This document shows, piece by piece, positions 1-11,800 of a stretch of 64,000 nt of DNA. The DNA lies in NCBI GenBank assembly GCA_032209605.1, contig JASFXZ010000092.1, positions 62,001 to 126,000 on the forward strand. Reading direction: 5' to 3'. A program made the translations under genes and the position numbers. A model generated the notes under the pieces. It made no database searches. It was not told the DNA's origin and saw nothing but the letters and a program-made list of their open reading frames with translations. The first letter of the stretch is position 1; each line of letters starts with the position of its first letter. This DNA comes from Mactromeris polynyma. Taxonomy: Eukaryota; Mollusca; Bivalvia; Venerida; Mactridae.

Positions 1-147
1 GATTATGCTAGAAAGAATGGATTCTATGCTAACATATTTACTGATGCGGTTGGTTCCAAATTCGTTGTTGATATCCAGAAAAAGAAGGAGATAGAAGCCT
101 TGAAGTCAGTTATGCAGAGTGCAAGAAAAGCTGGCAAGCAATCGTAA
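1..147 (+). CDS. C-terminal exon of an unrecognised protein (partial)
   Basis: The window opens inside an open frame that runs from base 1 to a TAA at 145-147 and gives the last 48 residues of a protein. The segment starts DYARKNGFYANIF and ends in a Lys-rich stretch (IQKKKEIEAL, then a basic tail KAGKQS). The mix of charged and aromatic residues and the A/T-rich 3' UTR with a poly(A) signal directly behind it look like a real terminal exon. I do not recognise the family. The 5' side lies outside the window, so neither the exon boundary nor the start can be seen. Confidence 0.6.
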   Translation, partial: DYARKNGFYANIFTDAVGSKFVVDIQKKKEIEALKSVMQSARKAGKQS

Positions 148-520
148 TGACAAATCATTACAAGTGTCTGTTTTGAGCTATGAACTCAATTTTTCTTAAT
201 GTGCTGAATATTTGAGACAAATAACCTTAATATTCCAATTAGAATGTGTGAATCTGTGTGTTAGGAAGAATAACTACTGCTGTTTTCTTTTTGTATGAAC
301 TTGTACAAGTACAAATATTTGCTGATTGTTACTAAAATACAAAGAAGAAACAGTATTTCAAGTTTATATGCTCAGTCTTTGTTGTTCCTCAAAGCAAATA
401 GCTTTCATTGTCCGCTTCCTGTAAATTATGTAGTTGAAATGATGGAGCTATATTGCTTTATAATGTGTTGAAATATTTATGTATCACAATCAGTTTAATA
501 AACTGTGTTACAATCATATA
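148..520 (+). other. 3' UTR of the upstream gene
   Basis: AT-rich non-coding stretch directly after the stop codon. A canonical AATAAA lies at 497-502, so cleavage is expected shortly after about 515. No repeat is visible. Confidence 0.5.
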
Positions 521-1079
521 CAGGGTGTCCATTTGACTCATGAGTTGACCCTTTGACCCTGGAATTTCCAAAAAAGCCTACATTTTGACCCTATGGATTC
601 TGGCTGAAGGGTCAATTTTTCTCAAAATAATATGTTCCGTATTTTGACTATAAAACAGTAAAATCTAATCAAAAATTATTAAGATGACCCTTGAGATTGA
701 GCCCTAGTGGAACCCCTGATATAGACTCATTGTTGATAACTGTTCTCCAGATCCGGATGAAAATAAGAAAGAAAAATACATGAATATAAGTTTTGAGTCC
801 ACTCTCAAACTGAAGTTTCTGATTAGTTGTTTTAACGAGCTGCATTCTAAGACTGGTCACCAAACTCAGTTTTTATATAGCAGTATTTTTTATGATTATG
901 TTGCAAGTGAGTATTTTAGCTACATTAAAGTAATATTTTGCTCATTTTTTGTACATCTTTTTATCTAAGCAAACATGAAAAATAGGTTGAGCATCCTTAT
1001 ATGCATTATCAGAGAATACTCTATATTCTGTATTTATCGAAAAAACACTTCTTAAGTCAATATTACATTGCAATTGCTC
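521..1079. other. Non-coding, no gene seen
   Basis: No convincing coding potential on either strand. 535-700 repeats several TGACCCT-type words and may be a degraded mobile element. 842-880 (CTAAGACTGGTCACCAAACT) recurs in similar form at about 45571-45595, so part of this stretch is dispersed repeat. Confidence 0.4.
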
Positions 1080-1175
1080 GAGTTATAGATGTTTTAATCA
1101 ATTTAGCAACAACACTGGCTTAAGTCCATCCAAATATTTTACGTTCAGAAGGACCAGATACATCTTTAACTCTTT
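1080..1175 (+). repeat. Dispersed repeat R1, copy 1
   Basis: Contains AGCAACAACACTGG followed by CCAGATACATCTTTAA. The same two words at the same spacing occur at 17655-17745 (same orientation) and, inverted, at 12303-12405 and 39342-39436. No coding capacity is visible. Confidence 0.55.
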
Positions 1176-1267
1176 AGCAGAGAATGCTTTAATATACCAG
1201 TACTCTCGAATAAAATTGTTATAAAATTATCTAAATGTGGATAAAATTTGGATGTGAATTGCAAACT

Positions 1268-1350
1268 TGCAGATCAGTTGGTAGAGTGCTAGTCTGCCAA
1301 ATAAGAGGTATTAAAAAAGAGGTAGTAGGTTTGAACCCTTGGTGAGGCAT
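1268..1350 (+). repeat. tRNA-derived SINE head (fragment)
   Basis: The pol III A-box-like AGTTGGTAGAGTGC is followed about 50 bp later by the B-box-like GGTTTGAACCC. No cloverleaf can be folded across the interval and no canonical 3' end follows, so this is a SINE head or tRNA relic, not a working tRNA. Confidence 0.45.
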
Positions 1351-2077
1351 ATGTCTCTATGACAGTTGACTGAAGATAATATAGTGAAAACTCTCTAGTG
1401 TGGAAATTTCCTCTATAAGACATCATGTCTGTGAACAACTCATACAAGTATATGATTGTGATGTCTTGCCTACGGACATTCGATGGAGGAATCCACTTCA
1501 GTCTGGAATCGCCTCTAATCCGAACATTTTAATTTGTATGAAGGGTGGTCGGATTGGAGAGTTTTCACTTTGCATCCAATGGCGTATTTCCTCAAATTGT
1601 GGTTCCTGTGGGGAAGATGTCATTTGCTTGTGGAGAGCATGTGGATACTGGATAGGTCATCGTGCCACTGTTCAAAACTGCAACACAACAACAACAACTC
1701 AAAGCACTTACATCTAGGCTCCTAAGGTGTTGATGGTGAAGTAGCATCCATTGTTTATATTGGAATTGGTAATAATTGGTTATAAAATGATAATTTTTAT
1801 CTGTACAAACATTCATAATGAGGCGACTATTAATCCTGCCAGACTAATTAATCATTAAATCTTTTTTAGATAACTCGAGACATGTTTGCCAATACAATAT
1901 TTCATATTTTCCATAACTGCAACATGTTCATAGCTACTATAACTATGGAATTACTTTGTCATACTTACAATTATGTAACAAGGCCAGTTTTTCTGGGATA
2001 AGTAAGTACTATCGTGGAAAGATACCAACCATTAAAACCACTAACTTAATAGCACAAGTTGTTTTTTACTATTACAC
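1351..2077. other. Non-coding, no gene seen
   Basis: The short overlapping open frames here (1400-1816, both strands) share no recognisable domain. A CAACAACAACAAC microsatellite-like patch lies near 1681-1697. Confidence 0.35.
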
Positions 2078-2082
2078 ATTTT

Positions 2083-2317
2083 CAGGGCTCTAGAAATCCA
2101 CTAGTCCGACTTCCCGGACAAGTCTAATTGCCAATTCGTGCTACCAACAGTTGAGTTGGACTTAGTCCAGGACAAGTCTGTTATGCACGTCCTGGTAATT
2201 TAACATTTAATCTGTACCCTATTCTATGCTTGTTTAACTAGTTTCCCATGTCGGACAAGTCAAAATTAACATGTACACTAGTTTGGGACATCTATAAAAA
2301 TAATTTCTAGAGCCCTG
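2083..2317. mobile_element. Short TIR element, family M2, copy 1
   Basis: Begins CAGGGCTCTAGAAAT and ends with the exact inverse ATTTCTAGAGCCCTG. The interior is non-coding and has three GGACAAGTC words. The pentamer ATTTT sits directly outside both ends (2078-2082 and 2318-2322). A second copy lies at 58121-58334. The termini resemble hAT-type MITEs, but the flanking duplication is 5 bp rather than the usual 8 bp, so superfamily is unassigned. Confidence 0.75.
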
Positions 2318-2739
2318 ATTTTATAAAGGAAGAAGTGAAATAGACATGCATGGTTTAAACCAGTTGAAGTGGACGTTCACCAAAGGCAGCAATGTACGGG
2401 TCAAAGACTGTTTTGTGAGGATAAATGTGTTTTTTGAACATTGGCTACACTGAGCCATTTACTGCAAACAGGTACTACCATACCAGGTGGAGATTATCAC
2501 AAACAGTCATCACATGCATGACTATATTCGAAATATATGCATGTATTTTATTAATTTCAAATAAAGAAACCTCTTGGGCAAAGCTTGCTTTTTCAGATAT
2601 TGGACTATGTAACGGAAGTATGAGCTGTTACTTGTTAATCAATATGAAATGTAATTAATTCTTGTATAGAAACAGATGCCACATGCAGTCTAAGGCTAAA
2701 CAATATGTCATATTGGGTTATCGTCATTTTAGAACGAGA

Positions 2740-2857
2740 TTTCAAGTTTTGTTTATGTAACAGACCACTGAATATAAGTTGTTTTTTTAATGGGGCTATT
2801 CAAGTTTTGTTTATGAAACAGACCATTGATTATAAGTTATATTTTTGAATGGGTCTA
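2740..2857. repeat. 59-bp tandem duplication
   Basis: Two head-to-tail copies starting TTCAAGTTTTGTTTATG at 2740 and 2799, followed by AACAGACCA in both. Probably a local duplication. Confidence 0.6.
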
Positions 2858-3202
2858 AACATTAATCTTTTAGGCTTCAAGTGAGCACTTGCACCCACAC
2901 TACTATGAAAGTTAGCTCTTTTACAAGGTAGTATACAGACAGATAATACCTGCTTTTACTGTTTAAGCCCACTGTTACTGCAAATAACATCTTCGAGTGA
3001 AAAGATTGATTCTTTATTCAAAATGACATAACAGTAAGATAAACAAGAATGACTTTTCTTTTTCAATATTTCTGAGGAGCATTATAATGATTTTTATTTG
3101 GTACCATTTAGTTAACAGAGCCGATATCTTATGACCACACTCATTATGATTACTAATTAAAATGCCTAATTATACTAAATTGATCTGCATATAAGTATCA
3201 AC

Positions 3203-3375
3203 TACAGCACAACCTCTTCAGAGCAACACCCTTTGGGAGATGTAAATGTTGGCCATTATTGAGAGGTTGTCTCTCTACAGAGATTGAAGTAGTAAATTCT
3301 TACTATAGGCAAATTGATGTTGTTGAAGAGAGGTTGTTGCTCAAGAGAGGGTCCCTCTGGAGAGGTAGCATTGTA
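3203..3375. mobile_element. TIR element family M3, copy 1
   Basis: The left end is TACAGCACAACCTCTTCAGA; the right end, read inverted, is TACAATGCTACCTCTCCAGA. This gives an imperfect TIR pair around a non-coding interior that includes GAGCAACACCCTTTGGGAGA. A split relative lies at 60663-61014, and the minisatellite at 12563-12916 reuses the terminal sequence. Confidence 0.55.
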
Positions 3376-4134
3376 TACATGTACCTCTTTGTTGACAGGT
3401 AACAATAATTAAGATACACCACTACATTTAGTACTAGACTTACTACCATCTTTAATATGTCTAGGTTTAAAAGAGCACTTAGCCTTTCTTCTATATTGAT
3501 ACGTAGATAAAGCAGTTGTACTCTCGTTCCTAGATGTGCAGTCACCTTGTTGGCCTGAAATTGTTTGTTTAATTCCAAGAATTATCAAATTAAGTTGATA
3601 TTCAATGTATTGAAAGAAAATAAAATGGATGGAAAAATATAGCACTTTACTCGTATGTATAAACCCAACAATTGATTGATGCAGCCTGTATCATGTAAGA
3701 TTTTATGTCTAATCATTCTTCCATTGGCAATATAAAATTAAGTAAACATTTCATGTGACCACTGCTAGTTTTTAGTTTCAAAATAAGTTTATTTATTATA
3801 TATATATGGAAATTATCTAATACTGTTTCATTAAAGAGAGTTTTGTTCTTATGAGGACCTGTATAATATATAAACAAAAATAATTTGTTTTACATGGTAA
3901 GTTTTCAGATAATATTTCATGTGTTTGGCATCAAATATGAATTGTCATTTAATACAGAGAAATTGACATGTGGGCATGCTGGTAGCCTTAATCACTATTC
4001 CTGAAAAAGTTCAGTGAAAGTTTATTGGAAACAAGTTGCTTCATGATGAACTTCTTACTGCTCTTTCACGTCTGCAGAACTAAATTAGTTTATTAAATAC
4101 TTCAAATATGTTTGTGATACTTTTAAGTTGGTGG
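3376..4134. other. Non-coding, no gene seen
   Basis: AT-rich with a short TA run near 3797-3807. The overlapping small open frames at 3303-3645 cover the M3 element and its flank and show no domain. Confidence 0.35.
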
Positions 4135-4530
4135 GATGTTCTTAAATTAGTGTGATATCTGTGCTTTGATATATGATATGCGTTAATTAGTGAGGTTTAT
4201 GACTAATTTGGTGTGAAAGGTGTATTTTAGGGTTATATCTGTTATTTGGTGTGATCGATATATGATTTGGTGTGATGGATGTTATTTCGTGTGATAGGTG
4301 TAATGTAGAGTTATATTTGTAATTTGGTGTGATGGATGTAATTTTGCGTGATATCTGCAATTTGGTGTGATATATAATTTGGTGTGTTGGATATAATTTG
4401 GTGTTATGGATGTAATTATAGGTGTGATAGATGTAGTTTGGTGTGATAGATGTAATTTGGTGTGATAGATGTAATTTGGTGTGATATTTGTAATTTGGTG
4501 TGATATCTGCAATTTGGTGTGGTAGGTGTA
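4135..4530. repeat. Degenerate GT-rich tandem repeat, about 18-20 bp unit
   Basis: Roughly twenty variants of TTTGGTGTGATAGATGTAA in tandem, most regular at 4380-4515 and fading on both sides. It produces a repetitive His/Tyr/Thr-rich open frame on the - strand (4282-4590) that is an artefact of the repeat. Confidence 0.7.
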
Positions 4531-4554
4531 CTTGTTTAGTATTTTGTAAAAGTT

Positions 4555-4765
4555 TGGGAAATTGTCCTGCTGATTCTGGATCCCAGACAATAGAATTGGA
4601 TAGGATTTTTTATATGTGCCAGATGTGGGAAAGTAGCAATCCTACTGTGGTGATTTAGACAAAATGCTTGGTTTTCAAGATGGGGAATGAGACCCCCTCC
4701 AAAAAAAAAAATGTCTAATTCCCCTGGGTCAGCCTGCACTCCCTCTCTGGCAAAATATTGATTGG
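4555..4765 (-). repeat. Dispersed repeat R4, copy 1
   Basis: Read on the - strand it matches 62852-63110: AATCAATATTTTGCC, then GCAGGCTGACCCAGGGG, then ATTCCCCA and TTGTCTAAATC in the same order. Non-coding; the family is not identified. Confidence 0.6.
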
Positions 4766-5217
4766 TGCATTGTTCTAACAGTTGGGTGATCCTTATGATT
4801 TATGTGATATCTGTAATCCAGTCAGATATGTTAGATCTGGTGTGTGATGATATTTGCTTGTGATTTGTCGTGATAAACTTTATGATTCAGTATTAAATTC
4901 GTTATTTTGAGCGTTTAAGTGGAATCGCTTTTATAATTATATACTAATTACAATAATCTATATCTTTCCATTAATCTGCTTCATAAAACAAATTTATTGA
5001 AGAAAATATCGTTCAAAAACAATGCATCGCATATCTATACTGCAAAATAACTTTATGTAGGGGAGACAACTTGGATAATATTAAAATCCAATCATCTCGC
5101 AGTGACTTCCCTTGACCAATGCTCGGAACCAGTCAACACTTAGGGTTTGTTTGTATTTGCGTTTATTTATCGTCGCCACCGGTTTCCCATATGGGCGACG
5201 CCTCTAGAAGAATGTTA

Positions 5218-5440
5218 GTCATATTATATTTTTGGAAGATAGTGCATGATACAGGAGATGCACCAGTTCTAGAAGCACCCCTGGTTCTTTTACGTGCTCG
5301 ATGTAAAGCATCATACACGGGACCTCGGTTTTTAAAGTCTCGTCCGAAAGACTGTTAGTACGGTCAGTGATGGAGCGGGGAATCGAACCAGCGATCCCTG
5401 GATTACAAGTCCAGCGTTTTACCACTGGACCACTGATCCG
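5218..5440 (-). mobile_element. tRNA-derived SINE with a conserved core
   Basis: On the - strand the element starts near 5440 with a Thr(TGT)-like head: A box TGGTCCAGTGG (5422-5432) and B box GGTTCGATTCC (5379-5389). The D and T stems do not pair properly, so it is not an intact tRNA. The head runs into a core with TTTCGGACGAGACTTT and CCGAGGTCCCGTGTA. It ends in an A/T-rich tail near 5218. Pol III boxes, core and tail in this order define a SINE. The core resembles central domains shared by several marine-invertebrate SINE superfamilies (for example MetaSINEs), an assignment made from memory. Confidence 0.75.
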
Positions 5441-5896
5441 CTACACTTTGGGTTATCTTCTCCTTGTTTTTAGTACTGCATGATTGTTAGAGCACTAGCG
5501 GATCCAAGGGGGGGGGGCGTGCCGGGAGATCTTTAATTTCAAGATTTTCAAATAAGCGATTCTGAACGGGTTTTTTATCTATAACTTACAAACAAAGAAT
5601 AAAACACAGCCATTGCCGTTTTACAAGGCTTGAGCAAAACCAAAAAATGGCCAAAAAAGTTACGCCCTCTCTAAGACCAATTCCTGGACCCGCCCCTGTA
5701 GAGATTTATTTACATTGTACATAAATCTATTTTGTGACGTACCCTCTGTGTTCTATGACTTATGCAAGTTATTTGATAAATGATATTTCTTCCAGATTTA
5801 TTCGATCGTTCCCTTCCAACGGACGTGTTCTTCACATCGCTGTAGTCTTCCGTCTGGTACTGTTCAGGAACATCACAAGTCAAGCTATTCAAAGAT

Positions 5897-6211
5897 ATGG
5901 AGCCAGTAATTACTGACTTAATGCTTCATTCAAAAGCTCCGACGCAACCAATATCAAAGTCATTCGCACTTGACAGTAATACACACACCGGTACCTCTCT
6001 AACCGACGAGAGTGTCACACCTCACAGTAGTGAACGGGACACCGGAAGTGGATGCCATCTAAGTGCTCGGACGGAAGTGTGCGATGGCCGTCTGCGAAAC
6101 AACAGCACTTCGTGTAGTTTTGAAAGAGTAGACAAACAAGTTCAAACATTCATTAGTGGAGACTTTTTCGTGAACACAGCAAACATTTATTCGGGTCATC
6201 TTGTAGAATGA
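5897..6211 (+). CDS. Hypothetical 104-residue protein (weak)
   Basis: An ATG with G at -3 and +4 opens a Ser/Thr-rich 104-codon frame ending in TGA. The same frame is stopped by TAG near 5840. No signal peptide, membrane segment or domain is visible. A possible acceptor (TATTTCTTCCAG, ending near 5795) lies upstream. In a 64 kb AT-rich window a few frames this long are expected by chance, so this is only a candidate. Confidence 0.22.
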   Translation: MEPVITDLMLHSKAPTQPISKSFALDSNTHTGTSLTDESVTPHSSERDTGSGCHLSARTEVCDGRLRNNSTSCSFERVDKQVQTFISGDFFVNTANIYSGHLVE

Positions 6212-7674
6212 CAGAGAATAACTATGGGTTTATCAAACCATCAGCAGTAATTTGAGTAATCGCCATTTCTTATATTAATATATCCCTCAGTTAAATGTCA
6301 TTTGCAACGGACAGTGTTCAGAACCAGACAAATTTCTGATCGGATGTTGAATTTTTATATCCCAGGGTCATTTTATTTGATGATCGTGAACTGTGCTACG
6401 GTTTGTTAATTGATTACATTGTGCAGTATTTTAGTGCAAGACCGCGTCAAGCCTGATTGTCAAAACGGTCTCTGCATTGCTCTCTTCAAGTATAATAGAT
6501 AGTTCCCACATTAAAAATATTTACCTCCCTTGTTCTGAATAGTCGGTCATTTTGATGGGCAAAATCATATTATATATGCTTGCAAGTAAACTAGAACAGC
6601 TTTATGTGTTTGTTTTATTCATAAATCAAAGTATAGTGCACAGTACATATACACATTACAATATATAAAAATACAAAATAAATTGTGTCTTCATGGAATG
6701 ATAATACTTTTGGTCAAAAACCTGTCTTTTTGAACTCACTAGTCTACATGACGCTTTAAGCTTATAATGACTACTTAAATGTAAAATCTCTTTTTAAAGG
6801 TTTTAACTCGACACCAATGCTACTTTAAGTCGATTTGTAACTTTAATATATATATTGTTTTCAAATTCTGAACAATAACAAAGTAACAGTTGAAGATGTA
6901 TTATCATGTGTCACAGCCACTGCCACACCCAGCAATTATCGAAAGTTCCGGAAGTGGCATTCAAATAATAGAAAATATGAAAACACAATTTTCATAACTG
7001 ATGAGGACCCATGACTAGTTGGGATGTAAAGATGGTCAGTCAGTGTTTTACTCTCAGCTTCAATAAACTGTTCACGTCCAAACAATTATGGCTATACGAG
7101 TACTTAATAAATACTTTATGCTTGGTGCACGAGTGTACCGTGTGATATATTTTAATAAATATTCCACCGCACATAATTCTTAACACTAGCTCGTGTATAA
7201 CATTCTCAGTGAAATTGGTATGATGTACTGTGTTAGCTGTCAAAACAATTTTCCATATGACACATGTTCTTTGTTATGGGTTAACGGTACAACGGATTTT
7301 CTGCTAAAAGATTTCGGTGATAGTAGCTATCGTGAGACAATAGAGTTACATGAAATGATTACGAACATGTATTATATTTCAGCAATACTGTGGCCTGTAC
7401 TGACACCGATGTGTGTTTTTGTATTGAACGAGTACATATCTGTAGGCTTAAATCGTAATTGCTCGCTGCTGAATGTGTGTATGTGTATTTACACTAGCAC
7501 ATTTGGTAGTTCAATAACAAACATGCGGAGATTAGCTACGACCGTTTAATAAATAGTTATTTCGTTTCACAAAGAGTCTCATGACAACTTGTCAAACCAT
7601 GGCAGAATATCAGTCTCTGAATACTATAAGACACATATAAACCGTTTTTGTGTGATGAGCCGAGACACAGGAGA
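6212..7674. other. Non-coding, probably includes the 3' UTR of the mannosyltransferase gene
   Basis: No domain-bearing frame is seen. On the - strand an AATAAA (6614-6619, read inverted) lies about 1.06 kb past the stop codon at 7675 and could end that transcript. The 118-codon + strand frame at 7193-7549 starts at a GTG and shows no domain. Confidence 0.35.
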
Positions 7675-8891
7675 TCAAACCATTTCGATTTGCCCTTCAT
7701 GCGTTTTTTCGTCAGTATAACTGGACGGAGAGGACTTAAGAATTGGTTTCGTTTCCTTCTTCACTATGTGAAAACCTCCAGAATTTCTAGTATAAAATCC
7801 ATAAACAGATGCAACAGCGTCTAAACACGCAGCTATTGGAATAATAGGAATGGTTGCGAATACAAGCAGTATTTTACGTACCAATCCGTATTTACGTAAA
7901 CTGAATGATTTGATTGATCCGAACATGAACAAAAACAGAATAAGTCCTCCCATGCTGCCAGCAATGACATTAAGCACTAACGGAAGCGGAATAGGGCACG
8001 CAAAGGATGCTGGGAAATTCAAAATATTTCCAATCAGTAAAAACCAACCCATATCCGTTGGGATCATGCCAATTTTGCATCGTAACGGAATATCTGTGTT
8101 TAATAGGGTATGCATATGTCCAATAAACCATCTTTTTCTCTGTTTAATGTAATCTCCGAGAGTGAATGGACTTTTCTCCCACATTTCACCTTCAACAAAG
8201 TTGAACTTATATCCTTTGCTCCAAGCAACAAGAGCAAACATAACATCTTCGGCAACGCTACCTTTTGGTCCAAAATCAAAACCAATATCCTTTTCGACGG
8301 ATTCTTTGGCAATGATGTAAGACCCTTTGAACCCCATGAATGGACAGCCAAGCTTTCTGAAGCTAAATCTCATCATGCCAAGATCGACAGACACTCGGAC
8401 ACTGTCGGCTAATGTCGTCCACCAATTAACTATCTCCTCATTAGCGTACGAAATCACACCTTGTCCAATGTCACCGTGGTTTTGACTGGCAAAGTTTGCT
8501 AAGCCGATAGCTGAAGATTCTGTAAGCAATGTTTCTTCATCAAGATGCACAACCCAATCCTCGCGGGATAAAATATTCACTGACGGCTCATTGCTATAAT
8601 GTAGAGCACGTGCTTTGAACAGAGAATTATTCCTTGTCACATAATCATTAGGAACAACCAGTTCACGGACTAAGGCAGACTTCGGCAGATTCAAGGCATT
8701 GTCGGTGACCACCTCAAACTTGAAATTATCTAGACCGACTTTGTAGCAGATTTGGATGTTTCTTTCCACATTCTGTTTGACCAGATCCGGATACATGCCC
8801 CTAGTTACCACCCGGAAACACATGAAAGGAATTTTGGACTTTGTTTCTTGGAGGGTGGGGGCTGGTGGAAACGTATTCATCGTTACGATCC
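7675..8891 (-). CDS. egh: Mannosyltransferase terminal exon (catalytic domain)
   Basis: This exon carries the whole GT2 catalytic region and the C-terminal membrane segments, ending at the stop at 7675-7677. The acceptor is TTTCAG directly above 8891. The open frame continues upstream to 8940, but those 16 codons read intron sequence and should not be included. Smaller + strand frames over this exon are antisense shadows. Confidence 0.9.
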
Positions 8892-11800
8892 CTGAAACGA
8901 GACGTAGACAAAATATATCAATCAAACAATATAACTGCATGTTGTATAATTATATTCAAATACAGACTATAAATCATGTTTGTATATACCTACCGCCATT
9001 AAAACGCTTTTAAGTGAAGTGTCATATTTAAAAGTCTAAAAAACTACTTATGTGTTAATTCTTGAGATCAATAGATTCAATACACTTAACATCACGAATG
9101 TATTAGTCTATTTATCATATACCCGACAAAATTATAGGAAGAAACACTTATCCCAACCTCGTTAATACGTCGCGAAAGTTTGCTGCATTGTTCATGAACA
9201 TTCTTATTTAATGCATCACAACTTTGTGATGTGGATATTGTTATCATTATTCGTTTTGTAAACACGTATAGCGTAGGGATTTCATTCACTTTTTCCCGCT
9301 TATATGCACACTGTGCCGTATGATTTTATAGTATCGTAGAAACATGCACGGGTATGTGATAAATTTATAATAAAATCATTCACCAATGATAAGTTCAAAT
9401 CTATGGTGGCATGTTTCTGCCCTTAGATAACCTGTTATGGTTCGCTAACAGATTCGCATTTGCTAGATAAATATCTCGATAAATATGTGGTTTTCTAGTT
9501 AGGATTCGCGAATTTTTCTTAACTCAAACAGTAGCCCCGATATTGCTCAGAACTGCCGTATTGCTGTATCAATATAGAATTAATGTAAAACATGGTCGAT
9601 ATCATGGACGGCACTTACATACATCTCTGAGGGATTGGACAGCCAATGTATAACCAGGTTAAACACAATGTTAAGGATAGAATTACGACCTTATCAATGC
9701 TTAACGAGAAAAACAATGTGGTGTTGTCGTGGTACAAAGTAAATACAGGTAAATGTTTTGAGTTTTTGTACAAAGATACGCACTGGTGCGTGGAAAGAAT
9801 ATCGATGCTAATCGATGTCGGTGTAGTATCAAATTCGCGGTATATGAACTATAAGAACCACGCTAGTGATTTCGAAGACAATTAAACTCGTTTGAATTTA
9901 GAGTCTAGTTACAAATAATTAATGACGAAACATTACAATTCAGTATTGAAGTATTTGAAAATCTCTGTTTACCATTTGAAGAACAAATTAACTTGCGAGA
10001 ACAGAATTGTTCTTATTGATCACGCGGTGATAGTGAAATATGGGATCAATACGTTGGTCCCATGTCAAATGTTTTAATACGACGTACTAGACGAGGATTG
10101 ATCCAGAATGACGTGAAACTTTTTAATAGATGAAACAGTTTTCCTCATGAAACATTGAAATTTCATATACAGTACATTTAACATATCAGATACAGCAAAT
10201 AAAGAAAGCGTCGCAGCAATATATACACAATTAGCTGAATAACATAGAATAGAAACATATAGGTTAACGCGATAATGGTCTTGCATGAAAAAACTAATAA
10301 AATCTTATATCTGCAAGACGTATATACAGATATAATTCTACGATCTAGAGCTCTGTGTGTACTGAAGTATTCTTTCCGCTCCCATCTCCCTATTAAACAC
10401 GTTTAATAGCACAACCCTTCAATGCAGATTAAAGTTCCCATATCAACTATTAAACACGTTTAATAGCACAACCCTTCAATGCAGATTAAAGTTCCCATAT
10501 CAACTATTAAACACGTTTAATAGCACAACCCTTCAATGCAGATTAAAGTTCCCATATCAACTATTAAACACGTTTAATAGCACAACCATTCAATGCAGAT
10601 TAAAGTTCCCATATCAACTATTAAACACGTTTAATAGCACAACCCTTCAATGCAGATTAAAGTTCCCATATCAACTATTAAACACGTTTAATAGCACAAC
10701 CCTTCAATGCAGATTAAAGTTCCCATATCAACTATTAAACACGTTTAATAGCACAACCCTTCAATGCAGATTAAAGTTCCCATATCAACTATTAAACACG
10801 TTTAATAGCACAACCCTTCAATGCAGATTAAAGTTCCCATATCAACTATTAAACACGTTTAATAGCACAACCCTTCAATGCAGATTAAAGTTCCCATATC
10901 AACTATTAAACACGTTTAATAGCACAACCCTTCAATGCAGATTAAAGTTCCCATATCAACTATTAAACACTTTTAATAGCACAACCCTTCAATGCAGATT
11001 AAAGTTCCCATATCAACTATTAAACACGTTTAATAGCACAACCCTTCAATGCAGATTAAAGTTCCCATATCAACTATTAAACACTTTTAATAGCACAACC
11101 CTTCAATGCAGATTAAAGTTCCCATATCAACTATTAAACACGTTTAATAACACAACCCTTCAATGCAGATTAAAGTTCCCATATCAACTATTAAACACGT
11201 TTAATAACACAACCCTTCAATGCAGATTAAAGTTCCCATATCAACTATTAAACACGTTTAATAGCACAACCCTTCAATGCAGATTAAAGTTCCCATATCA
11301 ACTATTAAACACGTTTAATAGCACAACCCTTCAATGCAGATTAAAGTTCCCATATCAACTATTAAACACGTTTAATAGCACAACCCTTCAATGCAGATTA
11401 AAGTTCCCATATCAACTATTAAACACGTTTAATAGCACAACCCTTCAATGCAGATTAAAGTTCCCATATCAACTATTAAACACGTTTAATAGCACAACCC
11501 TTCAATGCAGATTAAAGTTCCCATATCAACTATTAAACACGTTTAATAACACAACCCTTCAATGCAGATTAAAGTTCCCATATCAACTATTAAACACGTT
11601 TAATAACACAACCCTTCAATGCAGATTAAAGTTCCCATATCAACTATTAAACACGTTTAATAACACAACCCTTCAATGCAGATTAAAGTTCCCATATCAA
11701 CTATTAAACACGTTTAATAACACAACCCTTCAATGCAGATTAAAGTTCCCATATCAACTATTAAACACGTTTAATAACACAACCCTTCAATGCAGATTAA

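Noticed and set aside
5365..5440. tRNA-Thr(TGT) gene on the - strand
   Set aside because: Anticodon stem and pol III boxes are good, but the T stem and part of the D stem do not pair, and a SINE core follows directly.
7193..7549. 118-codon + strand gene
   Set aside because: Starts at GTG, no domain, lies in the presumed 3' UTR region of the opposite-strand gene; length near chance expectation.
7850..8412. Two 100-codon + strand genes
   Set aside because: Antisense shadows of the mannosyltransferase catalytic exon.
8892..8940. Start of the mannosyltransferase at 8940
   Set aside because: These codons read intron; a splice acceptor lies at 8892 and the true N-terminus matches the exon at 20803-21025.
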